Assembly (NCBI GenBank): GCA_039587535.1
Contig: JBDHIF010000016.1
Location: forward strand, 44,048-108,047
DNA length: 64,000 nucleotides
From: JAWLHJ01 sp039587535
GTDB lineage: Bacteria; Gemmatimonadota; Gemmatimonadetes; Longimicrobiales; Gaopeijiaceae
Reading direction: 5' to 3'
Shown: positions 52,142-60,008 of the stretch, piece by piece
How positions within the stretch are numbered: the first letter of the stretch is position 1
How the letters are laid out: each line of letters opens with the position of its first letter
Notes under the pieces: generated by a model
What the model was told of the DNA's origin: nothing
Seen by the model: the letters and a program-made list of their open reading frames with translations, nothing else
The model's database searches: none
Made by a program: the position numbers and the translations under genes

Positions 52142-53460
52142 GGGGGCCTGACCGAGCCCCGGTCGCCACCAGCCGTCACGGAACGGGCGTCCGTTCGCCG
52201 ACGCATCACGAGGACCTCCTCGAGCGGGTCACGGCGGTCGTGACGGCTCACCTCCCAACCCGAACCGATCTGCGTCCTGGGGTGATGGGCGGCCTTGGGA
52301 CCCCACGCGATCGCTCCACCTTCCGCCAGCAAATCGAGGAGCTCGCCCCGCGCACGCTCGGAAAGGCTCGTGGCACCTCCCACTGCATCAAGTGCACGGC
52401 CGTCCACGATCACGAGATCGAAGGGGCCGTGAGCCTCACGGATGGCGTCCTCGAGATTGCCAACGATGACCTGTGGTCCTTCGCCCGACGTAGGGTGTCC
52501 CGAACCGCCGCCCTCGTCGAGCTCGGTGTCGAAGTGGGATCGTCCGAGATCCACCACGCAATGCGTCCGCTCCATCACGACAACCACTCCGGCACCGGTA
52601 CGCAGCGCCTCGACAGGTGCCTGCGAGGCCCCGGCACCCACGAACAGTACTCGCCAGGCGTGACCGGCATCGGGCGTCAGCTCCCTGATCACTCTCACAT
52701 CCCAGTCGAGCGCGCTCGCTTTGGGGGCATCAGGCTCCTCGTTCCGATGCAGTCGTCTCGAAGCACGAGCCACCTCTCCTTCGAAGAGCACCCATTCGGG
52801 CCAGGAGGAGCCAGCCGGCACCCTCTCCTCCACCCTTACCGCGGGCGGTCCGACACATCCCTCGGCAATGACCCTCCGACGAGGGCGCGCAGCCCGCACC
52901 GCCGCGTAGACCATGCCGCCCAGAGAAAGGAAGACCAGGCAGCCGACCAGAAGTGACGACGGTGTCGGGGCTCGCGGCAGGAGAAGCCCGGTCAGAGCGA
53001 AGCCGAATGCCGCACCCAAGGTCGCAACAGCAGCAGCGCTGTTCGCTCCATCGGTAGCCGCTTCACGGGACTCCCGGGCGAGCCCGTTGAAGAGCGCGCC
53101 GCACGCATACAAAGGGAGGCCAGCCAACAGGGCCAGGCCGACGCCCTGTGCCACGCGACCGCTCCCCAGATCCGGGAGGATGGTCCAAGCGGTTCCGAAT
53201 ACGGTAGCGGCGAGAAACGCCATCAAGGCCAGGAGCCATCGGCGCCTGAGTCCGTCCACGACACTCGGTGCCGGTCCCGGAAGCCTCAGCCCGGCAGACA
53301 ACGCCAGGGCCTCCACGGTAAGCAGTGTCGTGAGCGAACGGGTCAGGCCCGGACCCGAGTAGAGGAGGAGGGCCATCGCCACCTCGGCGGCCACGGCGCA
53401 GGCCATTCCTACGACGAAGACCGGCACCCAGCCCAGCGGATGTCGGACGCTGCGCGTCAC
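52138..53460 (-). CDS. Membrane protein fused to spermidine-synthase-like (SAM-fold) domain
   Basis: 440 aa from GTG 53460, overlapping the flavin reductase stop (GTGA). The first ~190 residues hold about six membrane helices (WVPVFVVGMACAVAAEVAMAL, RRRWLLALMAFLAATVFG, ...). The rest is a soluble Rossmann-like domain: RVLFVGAGASQAPVEAL, VVVVMERTHCVVDLG, and GPFDLVIVDGRALDAV with polyamine-synthase-like layout, but the canonical spermidine synthase catalytic motif is not obvious. Membrane-fused spermidine-synthase-like proteins are known (a fused MFS/SpeE group). Its role beside an Mre11-Rad50-like gene is unknown. Confidence 0.7.
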   Translation of the reverse strand: MTRSVRHPLGWVPVFVVGMACAVAAEVAMALLLYSGPGLTRSLTTLLTVEALALSAGLRLPGPAPSVVDGLRRRWLLALMAFLAATVFGTAWTILPDLGSGRVAQGVGLALLAGLPLYACGALFNGLARESREAATDGANSAAAVATLGAAFGFALTGLLLPRAPTPSSLLVGCLVFLSLGGMVYAAVRAARPRRRVIAEGCVGPPAVRVEERVPAGSSWPEWVLFEGEVARASRRLHRNEEPDAPKASALDWDVRVIRELTPDAGHAWRVLFVGAGASQAPVEALRTGAGVVVVMERTHCVVDLGRSHFDTELDEGGGSGHPTSGEGPQVIVGNLEDAIREAHGPFDLVIVDGRALDAVGGATSLSERARGELLDLLAEGGAIAWGPKAAHHPRTQIGSGWEVSRHDRRDPLEEVLVMRRRTDARSVTAGGDRGSVRPP

Positions 53461-53942
53461 GGCCCGACCGACCCGAAACCGCCTTGGTGATACAGCATGG
53501 GTGACTCGTCCGTCACGCCCGTTCCGCGAACGAGCCCGAGGATGATTGAATGATCTCCGCCGGAATGGACTTCGTGGAGATCACACTCCAGCCATGCCGC
53601 AGCATCGTTGAGCAACGGGAAGCTCGCGGGTCCCAAGTGCCACCCCACTTCGTCGAAACGCCCCTCCGAAGGGTCGACCGCGAAGCGGCTCGCCACCGCG
53701 GCTTGACTCGCCGCGAGCACGCTGATCCCGAACCCGCTGGCCTCGACGATCTTCTCGTGGGTGTCCGAGCTACGATCGATGCAGACCAGGACGAGGGGAG
53801 GATCCAGCGAAACCGACGTGAAGGAGCTCACAGTGAGTCCCCACGGAGCTCCGGAGGCGTCTGCCACCGCCACGACCGTGACGCCTGTGGGGAACTGTCG
53901 CATGACGCTACGGAAGTCCCCGTTGCTTACTGCTGGAACCAT
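53457..53942 (-). CDS. Flavin reductase-like protein (FMN-binding)
   Basis: 161 aa from ATG 53942 (a GTG two codons upstream also possible). Domain of the flavin reductase fold: RSVMRQFPTGVTVVAVAD, GLTVSSFTSVSLDPPLVLVCID and DHSIILGLV, all typical of the short-chain FMN reductase / HpaC-type group. It supplies reduced flavin to a monooxygenase, or reduces it directly; the partner is not in the window. First gene of the GTGA-coupled three-gene minus-strand operon. Confidence 0.88.
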   Translation of the reverse strand: MVPAVSNGDFRSVMRQFPTGVTVVAVADASGAPWGLTVSSFTSVSLDPPLVLVCIDRSSDTHEKIVEASGFGISVLAASQAAVASRFAVDPSEGRFDEVGWHLGPASFPLLNDAAAWLECDLHEVHSGGDHSIILGLVRGTGVTDESPMLYHQGGFGSVGP

Positions 53943-53993
53943 GATCACCCGTTGGAAGCTCGGAGAACCGACAGGACCGGCGCCGATCCGTGC

Positions 53994-54021
53994 TTGCTCC
54001 TCGGTGCCTCGCCGCTAGCTT
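53994..54021 (+). promoter_or_regulatory. Promoter of the lipoprotein-ABC transporter operon
   Basis: TTGCTC (53994-53999), 16 bp, TAGCTT (54016-54021). Start expected near 54028, giving a ~49-nt leader that contains a perfect hairpin CGCGGCC-AAG-GGCCGCG (54039-54055) just ahead of the Shine-Dalgarno. No cobalamin-riboswitch landmarks seen. Confidence 0.55.
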
Positions 54022-54076
54022 TCGGATGTATGCGCCGACGCGGCCAAGGGCCGCGCCAACCGACCCGAAGGCCTTG

Positions 54077-55069
54077 ATGCGACGCCATTTCCTAGCGATT
54101 GCGGTGATCTTAACCGTGACCACCGGCTGCGACAACGTGGCGTGGGGCGGCATCGACATCAGCGTGAGCACGCCCGAGTCCACAGGCCTCACCTCCTCCG
54201 ACGGCCCGGGGGTCGAGGGTACCGCGGAAGAGGAAGCGCCTCCTGAGCCCCTGGGGCCGGTGCTCATGGCGGGCACACCGGACGGCGCGGAGATGATCCT
54301 CACCCCGGTGGGCGTGGTGGGCACGGATGGACTCGAGGCTCTACCCCAAGAGCCGGAGCGGATGGCTGAGCTTCGGAGTGCCCTGCAGGAGGGCTCCCGG
54401 TGGGTCCTCTTCGCCTCAGGGGTCCGCGTCGGAGCTGCCACCGTGACGCAAGCGGTCGACTCCGACCAAGTCTGCGACGTGGGCATGCTGGTTACAGCCA
54501 CGGCACAGCTCCTTCCCACCGCCACCGGGGGCGACCGCTTTCTGGCCCTCCCGGTCGCCCAGTACGGCGAGTGGGCGTTGGAGGACTACGTACCTCTGGC
54601 GCACACATATGACCAACGCGTTGCGTCCCTGGATCTCGGCAGAGCCGCCCTGCCCCGGGTCGGAGCCCCTTGGCCGGGTACCGGGATGCTGCCGGTGCGA
54701 CGGGACATCCAGGCGTTTCGTCCCTTGGGCGACCAAAGTCCGTCCTTCGCCGTGAGCTTCGTCGTGGGGGACGGGCTGGACACTTCGCCGGCAGGACCAT
54801 CCTCCTACGCTCTGTTCCTCGTCGCCGACCAAACCGCCCGGGGCTTCACGGAACGGTATCTGTTCTATCAAGGTTCCGACGATTCCAAAGCGGCGCCTCG
54901 GTTCTTCGGGCATCTCGACTGGGACGGCGACGGAGCGGACGAGCTGCTACTCGAAGTCTTCGGCGAGGGCAGCCGCGGATACGTCGCGTTGGAGCGAGGG
55001 CCCGACGGTGACTGGCTACCCTCCTTTGCGAGTGCTTGTCCGCATACGGTCGGGGCCACGGAGCGTTGA
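54077..55069 (+). CDS. Lipoprotein with C-terminal FG-GAP-like calcium loop
   Basis: 330 aa from ATG 54077 (MRRHFLAIAVILTVTTGC), a lipoprotein signal with lipobox TTGC; GAAGG 6 nt upstream. A Ser/Pro/Glu-rich linker follows, then a globular domain of unknown fold ending FGHLDWDGDGADELLLEVFG, a D-x-D-x-D loop as in FG-GAP repeats. It overlaps the start of the btuF-like gene by 4 nt (TTGA), and so is made with the importer. A role as an outer-membrane-attached accessory to that importer is inference. Confidence 0.75.
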   Translation: MRRHFLAIAVILTVTTGCDNVAWGGIDISVSTPESTGLTSSDGPGVEGTAEEEAPPEPLGPVLMAGTPDGAEMILTPVGVVGTDGLEALPQEPERMAELRSALQEGSRWVLFASGVRVGAATVTQAVDSDQVCDVGMLVTATAQLLPTATGGDRFLALPVAQYGEWALEDYVPLAHTYDQRVASLDLGRAALPRVGAPWPGTGMLPVRRDIQAFRPLGDQSPSFAVSFVVGDGLDTSPAGPSSYALFLVADQTARGFTERYLFYQGSDDSKAAPRFFGHLDWDGDGADELLLEVFGEGSRGYVALERGPDGDWLPSFASACPHTVGATER

Positions 55070-56037
55070 TCCGAGGGACGAGGCTCTCGACCTCCGTCGG
55101 GCGCCGGCACCCACACCTGGGATCCAGACTCCTCTGGATTCTTCTCGCCGCCCTCGTCACGGTCGGCTGCTCTGGGGACACGGCCGAACACGGTCGCACT
55201 GGATCTTACTCGGAGCACGAACGTGGCGCTCAGACCCTCGTCGATGCGTCGGGGCGCTCCGTGCGACTGGACGGGCCCGCCCAGAGAATCGTATCGCTCG
55301 TCCCGTCGGCCACGCAGACGCTCCGCGAGATCGGGGCATCGAGCCGCCTCGTCGGTCGCACCGACTTCGATACCGACCCGTGGGCGGAGGATCTTCCGTC
55401 CGTCGGAGGGGGGCTCGAGCCCAACCTCGAAGCCATCGTTGCGCTCCGGCCGGACCTCGTCATCCGTTTCGCCGGAAGTCAGGACCAGCGCACGCCCGAG
55501 AGGTTGGATGACCTGGAGATCGCCCACCTCGCCCTTCGACCCGACAAGGTGGACGACATCCTCGATGCCGTCCGGATGCTCGGAGCGGCGACCCGGCTCG
55601 AGGACGAAGCTGCGGAGCTGGTGGCAGAGATCCGCGACGGGCTGGCTCGGGTGGAGAGCATGGTTGAGGACCTTCCACGCCGACGCGTGGCCTACGTCCT
55701 CGGGGGAACGCCTCCTTGGGTCGCTGGCCCCGAGACTTACATCGACGAGCTGATGACACTGGCCGGGGGAGACAACGCCTTCTCGGACCTTAGTGACCTG
55801 TACGCCGCAGTGAGCCCCGAGGAGATCCGTTCCAGAGCGATCGAGATCGTCCTCGTTTCCGGCGCCGACGCCTTTGATCCGTCCTTGGCGCCGGATGCCC
55901 GAATCGAGCTCGTGGACGCCGCTATCGAGATCCCGGGGCCGAATCTCGTCGAGGCAGCCCTTCGTCTTGCTGAGCTCATTCACGGCAGCCTGATTTCGCC
56001 GCCGTCGAGCCCGTCACCCGGAGTCGTCGACCCTTGA
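55066..56037 (+). CDS. BtuF-like periplasmic substrate-binding lipoprotein
   Basis: 323 aa. TTG 55066 overlaps the upstream stop as TTGA; another TTG at 55036 is less likely. Signal RLLWILLAALVTVGC with lipobox TVGC. Peripla_BP_2 fold: RIVSLVPSATQTLREIG, LVGRTDFDTDP, SVGGGLEPNLEAIVALRPDLVI and the closing VSPEEIRSRAIEIVLVSG. This is the cobalamin/siderophore/haem class III binding protein for the permease that follows. Substrate not determinable. TTGA overlap with the permease gene. Confidence 0.87.
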   Translation: MIRGTRLSTSVGRRHPHLGSRLLWILLAALVTVGCSGDTAEHGRTGSYSEHERGAQTLVDASGRSVRLDGPAQRIVSLVPSATQTLREIGASSRLVGRTDFDTDPWAEDLPSVGGGLEPNLEAIVALRPDLVIRFAGSQDQRTPERLDDLEIAHLALRPDKVDDILDAVRMLGAATRLEDEAAELVAEIRDGLARVESMVEDLPRRRVAYVLGGTPPWVAGPETYIDELMTLAGGDNAFSDLSDLYAAVSPEEIRSRAIEIVLVSGADAFDPSLAPDARIELVDAAIEIPGPNLVEAALRLAELIHGSLISPPSSPSPGVVDP

Positions 56038-57026
56038 GCCGCTGGACCCTGGGCGGTGGACTCCTCCTGGCCACCCTTGCGTCGGTGCTTCTCGGCGTGC
56101 GCTTCGGATCGGTAGCGCTGAGCACCGCAGAGGTCTTCGGTGCGCTGGGCGGCGGCGGTGACCCCGTCGTGCGTGACATCGTCGTGCGGCTTCGGCTTCC
56201 GCGCGTCCTCCTCGGGGTCTTCGTGGGAGGCGGGTTGGCTATCGCCGGCGCCACCTTCCAGGCCCTGCTGAGGAACCCCCTGGCCGAGCCGTATATCCTG
56301 GGGATCTCCGGTGGCGCCTCCGTGGGCGCGGTTCTGGTCTTGGCCTTCGGATGGATGTCGGCCGGTTCCTGGGCACTGCCTCTCGCGGCCTTCGCCGGCG
56401 CGATCTTCGCCATCTTTCTCGTCTTCCGGGTCGCCACCGCCACCGGACGCGCCATGGACGTGCGCGTCCTCCTCCTCGCGGGAGTCGTGGTGGCAGCGTT
56501 CTTCTCGGCGTGCATCGCCTTCATTCTCTCCGTCTCGCCGGCCCGTACCGTACAGAGCGCGGTCCTGTGGATCATGGGGAGCCTCTCCGGCGCCACATGG
56601 CGGAGCGTCACGCTCACGGCCGCCTACACGATGCCCGCGGTTCTTCTGCTGATGAGCCTGGCCCGCCCCCTCAATCTCCTCTCCATCGGTGAGGAGACGG
56701 CTCATCATCTAGGCGCCGACGTGGAGCGCGTGAAGAGGATCGCTCTGCTCGTGGCCGCGCTGATTACGGCCTCCGGTGTGGCGGTGGCCGGCGTCATCGG
56801 CTTCGTGGGTCTCGTCGTGCCCCACGCCGTGCGGCTCCTCGTAGGCTCGGACCACAGAGCGCTCCTGCCGCTGTCCTTTCTCGCAGGCTCCGCGTTCTTG
56901 ACCCTCGCCGACCTGGGGGCTCGTTTGGCGCTGGCGCCCGTCGAGATTCCCATCGGCGTCCTGACCGCCTTCATTGGGGTCCCGTTCTTCCTGGTGCTAC
57001 TACGGCGGAGCTTGGCCACGCCGTGA
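56034..57026 (+). CDS. BtuC/FecCD-type ABC importer permease
   Basis: 330 aa from TTG 56034 (TTGA overlap). About ten membrane helices; GATFQALLRNPLAEPYILGISGGASVGA near residue 75-100 and AVAGVIGFVGLVVPHAVRLLVG near the C-terminus are diagnostic for the FecCD/BtuC family. It forms the channel of the cobalamin/iron importer with the two flanking gene products. Its stop overlaps the ATPase start (GTGA). Confidence 0.92.
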   Translation: MSRWTLGGGLLLATLASVLLGVRFGSVALSTAEVFGALGGGGDPVVRDIVVRLRLPRVLLGVFVGGGLAIAGATFQALLRNPLAEPYILGISGGASVGAVLVLAFGWMSAGSWALPLAAFAGAIFAIFLVFRVATATGRAMDVRVLLLAGVVVAAFFSACIAFILSVSPARTVQSAVLWIMGSLSGATWRSVTLTAAYTMPAVLLLMSLARPLNLLSIGEETAHHLGADVERVKRIALLVAALITASGVAVAGVIGFVGLVVPHAVRLLVGSDHRALLPLSFLAGSAFLTLADLGARLALAPVEIPIGVLTAFIGVPFFLVLLRRSLATP

Positions 57027-57805
57027 GAATCTCCGCGGATGGGATCGTGGTCCGATACTCGGGAAGCGCCCGCCCGGCTCTGAACGACGTGTCCATCGAG
57101 GTGCCCTCGGGATCGCTCTACGCAGTGCTGGGCCCAAACGGATCGGGGAAGTCATCCCTCATGAGAGGGCTCCTGGGCCTCCACCCAGTCCAGCGCGGTC
57201 ACGTCAGCATCGACGGGCGCCCCACGACCGAGTGGAGTCGAAGGGAGCTGGCCCGCGCGGTGGGAGCCGTCACTCAAAGCGAGCAGATCTCCTTTCCCCT
57301 GACGACGCGGGAGCTGGTGGCGATGGGACGATACCCCTACCTGGGCTCACTGGAACGGGAGGGGGCGCAGGACCGGGAGGCGATCCGCGCGGCTCTGGCC
57401 GCATGCGATCTCACCGAGCTCGCTGAGCGAGAGGTCACGACCCTGTCCGGGGGTGAGTTCCAGAGAGCCCGCCTGGCTCGCGCCCTTGCTCAAGAGCCCC
57501 GGGCATTGGTCCTGGACGAGCCCACGGCGAGCCTCGACGTCGGGCACGAGATGACCATCCTGGAGCTTCTTCGCGAATCTGCGGATTCCGGGATCACGGT
57601 CCTCCTCATCACGCACGGGCTCGACATGGCCGCCCGTTTCGCGGATCACATGCTGCTTCTCTCGCAGGGCGTGGTGGCCGCGGCGGGCACACCCAGTGAC
57701 GTGGTCCGAGAGGACACCCTGCGCGCCGTCTATGGATGGCCGCTCGCCGTCCATGAGGATCCGGCCACTGGCGCGCCGAGGGTCACCCCGCTGGGCTCAC
57801 GCTGA
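57023..57805 (+). CDS. BtuD/FepC-type ABC transporter ATPase
   Basis: 260 aa from GTG 57023. Walker A LGPNGSGKSS, Q-loop, signature LSGGEFQRARLARALA, Walker B ALVLDEPTASLD and H-loop LLITHGLDMA. Energises the permease encoded immediately upstream. Ends 15 bp before the opposing rsgA stop. Confidence 0.93.
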   Translation: MRISADGIVVRYSGSARPALNDVSIEVPSGSLYAVLGPNGSGKSSLMRGLLGLHPVQRGHVSIDGRPTTEWSRRELARAVGAVTQSEQISFPLTTRELVAMGRYPYLGSLEREGAQDREAIRAALAACDLTELAEREVTTLSGGEFQRARLARALAQEPRALVLDEPTASLDVGHEMTILELLRESADSGITVLLITHGLDMAARFADHMLLLSQGVVAAAGTPSDVVREDTLRAVYGWPLAVHEDPATGAPRVTPLGSR

Positions 57806-57820
57806 CACAGCGGCTTCGGG

Positions 57821-58717
57821 TCACCAGCCCGTGGCCTCCTCGGCGTCTGCCCGCAACGTCCGGTAGCTCTCGTACCGGGTGGCAGCGATCCGTTCCTCCC
57901 TGACCGCCTCACGGACTGCGCATCCCGGCTCGTGGAGGTGGGTACAGGACCGGAATCGGCACGCCTCAGCCTCCTTCGAAAGCTCGGGGAAGCACGCCTC
58001 CACCTCCTCGGGATCGACCCCCCACAACGCCACGTCGCTGAATCCCGGTGTGTCCGCGACGAGGCCGCCCCCCTCCAGGGCAATGAGACGAGAGCCGACC
58101 GTCGTGTGTCGTCCCGTTCCCGTCTTTCGTGACAGTTCGCCAACCTTCAGTGCCAGCCCCGGCTCCAGCGCGTTCAGCAGGGATGATTTCCCCACCCCTG
58201 ACGGCCCCAAGAGGGCCGAAGATCCTGTTCCGCAGCGCTCACGCAGAGCTTCGATGCCCTCTCCCGTCTGTGCACTCAGGGGCAGGACCTCATAGCCCAG
58301 GGCGCGATAGGGTTCGACCAACGCGTCCAACTCAGACGCATCATCCGCCAGGTCAACCTTGTTCACGGCCAGCACTGGGCGCATCCCGCTGGACTCCACC
58401 AGCGCCAGAAGCCGGTCCACCAATTCCGGAGAAGCGGGTGGGTCCTTCAGCGACACCACGGCGAGCACACGATCCAGGTTCGCCACCATCACCCGGCCCA
58501 TCCGGCCTCCTCGACCACGCCGCACCAGCGCCGCTCGACGCGGCTCCACCTCTTCCACCGTCCAAGCCCCGCCTGAGCGGACCACCCGAACCCGGTCCCC
58601 GATGACGACCTGGTCGACCTTTCGACGAGAGCGCTTCAGACGCCCGCGAAGCGTCGCTTCGACGCGTCCTCCGCGATCAAGTTCCACCACGTACATCCCG
58701 CCCGCACTCTCGTGCAC
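57821..58717 (-). CDS. rsgA: Ribosome small-subunit-dependent GTPase (RsgA)
   Basis: 298 aa from GTG 58717, placed just after a terminator. OB-fold N-terminus (MYVVELDRGGRVEATLRGR, VVIGDRVRVV), then circularly permuted GTPase motifs: G4 VLAVNKVDLAD, G1 LLGPSGVGKSS, G3 LVADTPGFSDV, and the zinc site with CRFRSCTHLHEPGCAV at the C-terminus. It matures the 30S subunit. A longer frame from GTG 58804, overlapping the sigma-gene stop as GTGA, would read through the terminator; whether it is used is unclear (see findings). AGG lies 5 nt upstream of 58717. Confidence 0.88.
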   Translation of the reverse strand: MHESAGGMYVVELDRGGRVEATLRGRLKRSRRKVDQVVIGDRVRVVRSGGAWTVEEVEPRRAALVRRGRGGRMGRVMVANLDRVLAVVSLKDPPASPELVDRLLALVESSGMRPVLAVNKVDLADDASELDALVEPYRALGYEVLPLSAQTGEGIEALRERCGTGSSALLGPSGVGKSSLLNALEPGLALKVGELSRKTGTGRHTTVGSRLIALEGGGLVADTPGFSDVALWGVDPEEVEACFPELSKEAEACRFRSCTHLHEPGCAVREAVREERIAATRYESYRTLRADAEEATGW

Positions 58718-58724
58718 GGTACCT

Positions 58725-58769
58725 GAAAAAGCCCCTCGGGGGAGCGACGAATCGCTCCCCCGAGGGGCT
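58725..58769 (-). terminator. Strong intrinsic terminator after the sigma factor gene
   Basis: Perfect 18-bp inverted repeat AGCCCCTCGGGGGAGCGA (58730-58747) / TCGCTCCCCCGAGGGGCT (58752-58769) with a CGAA/UUCG loop, followed on the minus strand by TTTTT. UUCG tetraloop gives high stability. A 16-nt self-complementary GGCC-GCGCGCGC-GGCC lies upstream at 58779-58794. It sits between sigma and rsgA; hence rsgA needs read-through. Confidence 0.9.
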
Positions 58770-58800
58770 CTGTCACCCGGCCGCGCGCGCGGCCCCTTGG

Positions 58801-59706
58801 TCACGCCGCGAAGGACTCCAGCGCGTTACCCTTGTCGCCCTCTCGCAAGCGGCGCAGCGCGCGGTCCCGAAGCTGACGAATCCGCTCACGGGTCACGCCG
58901 AGAAGGTTTCCGATCTCCTCCAAGGTGTGCTCCCGCTCGCCCTCCAGCCCGAAGTACAGACGCAGGACTTTCGCGTCTCGGGCCTCCAGAGTGGAGAGAG
59001 CCTCGGTGATGGTCTCAGTGAGGAGCCGTCCCTCGACCTCGATCTCCGGCTCGGCGGCCTCTTCCGTGATGAAGCGCTCCACGAGCTGCGAATCCTCCGA
59101 GTCTCCAATGGGCGCATCGAGACGAATCTCGGCGGCGTTGAGCGTCTGCAGAGATTCGACCAGCTCGGGGGTCAGCGATGTGGCCTCGGCAAGCTCGTCC
59201 GTCGTAGGCTCACGACCCTTCTCCTGCTTGAGCCGCTCCTTCTCACGGAAGATCCGGGCGAGGTCGCTGGCCCGGTTCAGAGGCACACGCACCGCACGGC
59301 CATGGTTGGCCAGCGAAGCGAGGATCGCCTGTCTGATCCACCACACAGCGTAGCTGATGAACTTCACGCCTTGCTCAGGATCGAACTTCCGCGCCGCGGT
59401 CACCAGACCAACGTTGCCTTCCTGGATCAGATCGGTAAGGGATACCCCCCGATTCTGATACTTCTTGGCCACGCTGATGACGAACCGCAGGTTCGCCCGG
59501 GCCAACTCCTGGATGGCGTCCTGATCACCCTTCTGGGCGCGGGCACCGAGCTCCTTTTCCTTATCTGGCGTGATGAGCTCGTGGCGGCTCACGTCGCGCA
59601 GATACTGATCGAGAGCACTCTGCTCCTCGACGCTCGCGTCGAATCCCGACAGCAGATTCCCCTTCCCGCGACGCTTCCGACGCTTTCCAGTGGGCGCAGC
59701 TGCCAT
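58801..59706 (-). CDS. sigA: Primary-type RNA polymerase sigma factor (RpoD/SigA, short form)
   Basis: 301 aa. Region 1.2 SALDQYLRDVSRHELITPDKE, region 2 ARANLRFVISVAKKYQNRGVSLTDLIQEGNVGLVTAARKFDP with KFISYAVWWIRQAI, region 3 LKQEKGREPTTDELAEATSL, and region 4 VLRLYFGLEGEREHTLEEIGNLLGVTRERIRQLRDRALRRL. No region 1.1. The length fits the housekeeping sigma of Bacteroidetes/Gemmatimonadota-like bacteria; a RpoS-like second sigma is possible. AAGGAG ~10 nt before ATG 59706. A promoter with TTGACA lies upstream at 59808-59836. Terminated at 58725. Confidence 0.9.
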   Translation of the reverse strand: MAAAPTGKRRKRRGKGNLLSGFDASVEEQSALDQYLRDVSRHELITPDKEKELGARAQKGDQDAIQELARANLRFVISVAKKYQNRGVSLTDLIQEGNVGLVTAARKFDPEQGVKFISYAVWWIRQAILASLANHGRAVRVPLNRASDLARIFREKERLKQEKGREPTTDELAEATSLTPELVESLQTLNAAEIRLDAPIGDSEDSQLVERFITEEAAEPEIEVEGRLLTETITEALSTLEARDAKVLRLYFGLEGEREHTLEEIGNLLGVTRERIRQLRDRALRRLREGDKGNALESFAA

Positions 59707-59807
59707 AATCTTCTATCTCCTTCGAGTCCGCCCCCCACGCGCGGCGCTCCAGAATCGGGCGCGCCCAGCGTTGGGATGTCTAGACCTCAAAAAATCCTGA
59801 GCCGTTT

Positions 59808-59836
59808 AAGATGCCGACCACGGCTAGGAGTGTCAA
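59808..59836 (-). promoter_or_regulatory. Promoter of the sigma factor gene
   Basis: On the minus strand TTGACA (59836-59831), exactly 17 bp, CATCTT (59813-59808). A perfect -35; the -10 matches A, T and T. It gives a leader of about 95 nt before ATG 59706, with its AAGGAG ribosome site. The remaining intergenic sequence up to the PP2C promoter shows no other element. Confidence 0.6.
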
Positions 59837-59943
59837 CTTTGTTAGCCGCTATGATACTCGATGTCCCGGCACGAGTTCCGTTTCCGCACCTCCATATAGC
59901 GGGTCCAGCCGCTCACGGCAAAATACCTGTTGTATGAGCGATG

Positions 59944-59973
59944 TTGCTGCGCGTCGGGGGGGCCTCCTAGCTT
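59944..59973 (+). promoter_or_regulatory. Promoter of the PP2C phosphatase gene
   Basis: TTGCTG (59944-59949), 18 bp, TAGCTT (59968-59973). Eight nt later is the ATG of an 8-codon ORF at 59982, so the mRNA likely begins at or just before that AUG. Confidence 0.5.
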
Positions 59974-59981
59974 GCGGTTCC

Positions 59982-60008
59982 ATGCCCTCCCAGACTCAGA
60001 GCCAATGA
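59982..60008 (+). CDS. Possible leader peptide MPSQTQSQ
   Basis: ATG 59982 to TGA 60008: eight codons, M-P-S-Q-T-Q-S-Q. Its stop overlaps the ATG of the phosphatase (ATGA at 60005-60008). The phosphatase itself has no strong Shine-Dalgarno. A leaderless mini-ORF that hands over ribosomes would explain this. Expression is untested and the ORF is short enough to arise by chance. Confidence 0.35.
   Translation: MPSQTQSQ

Noticed and set aside
54022..54076. Cobalamin riboswitch before the BtuF operon
   Set aside because: The leader is only ~49 nt and holds a single 7-bp hairpin; too short for a B12 element.
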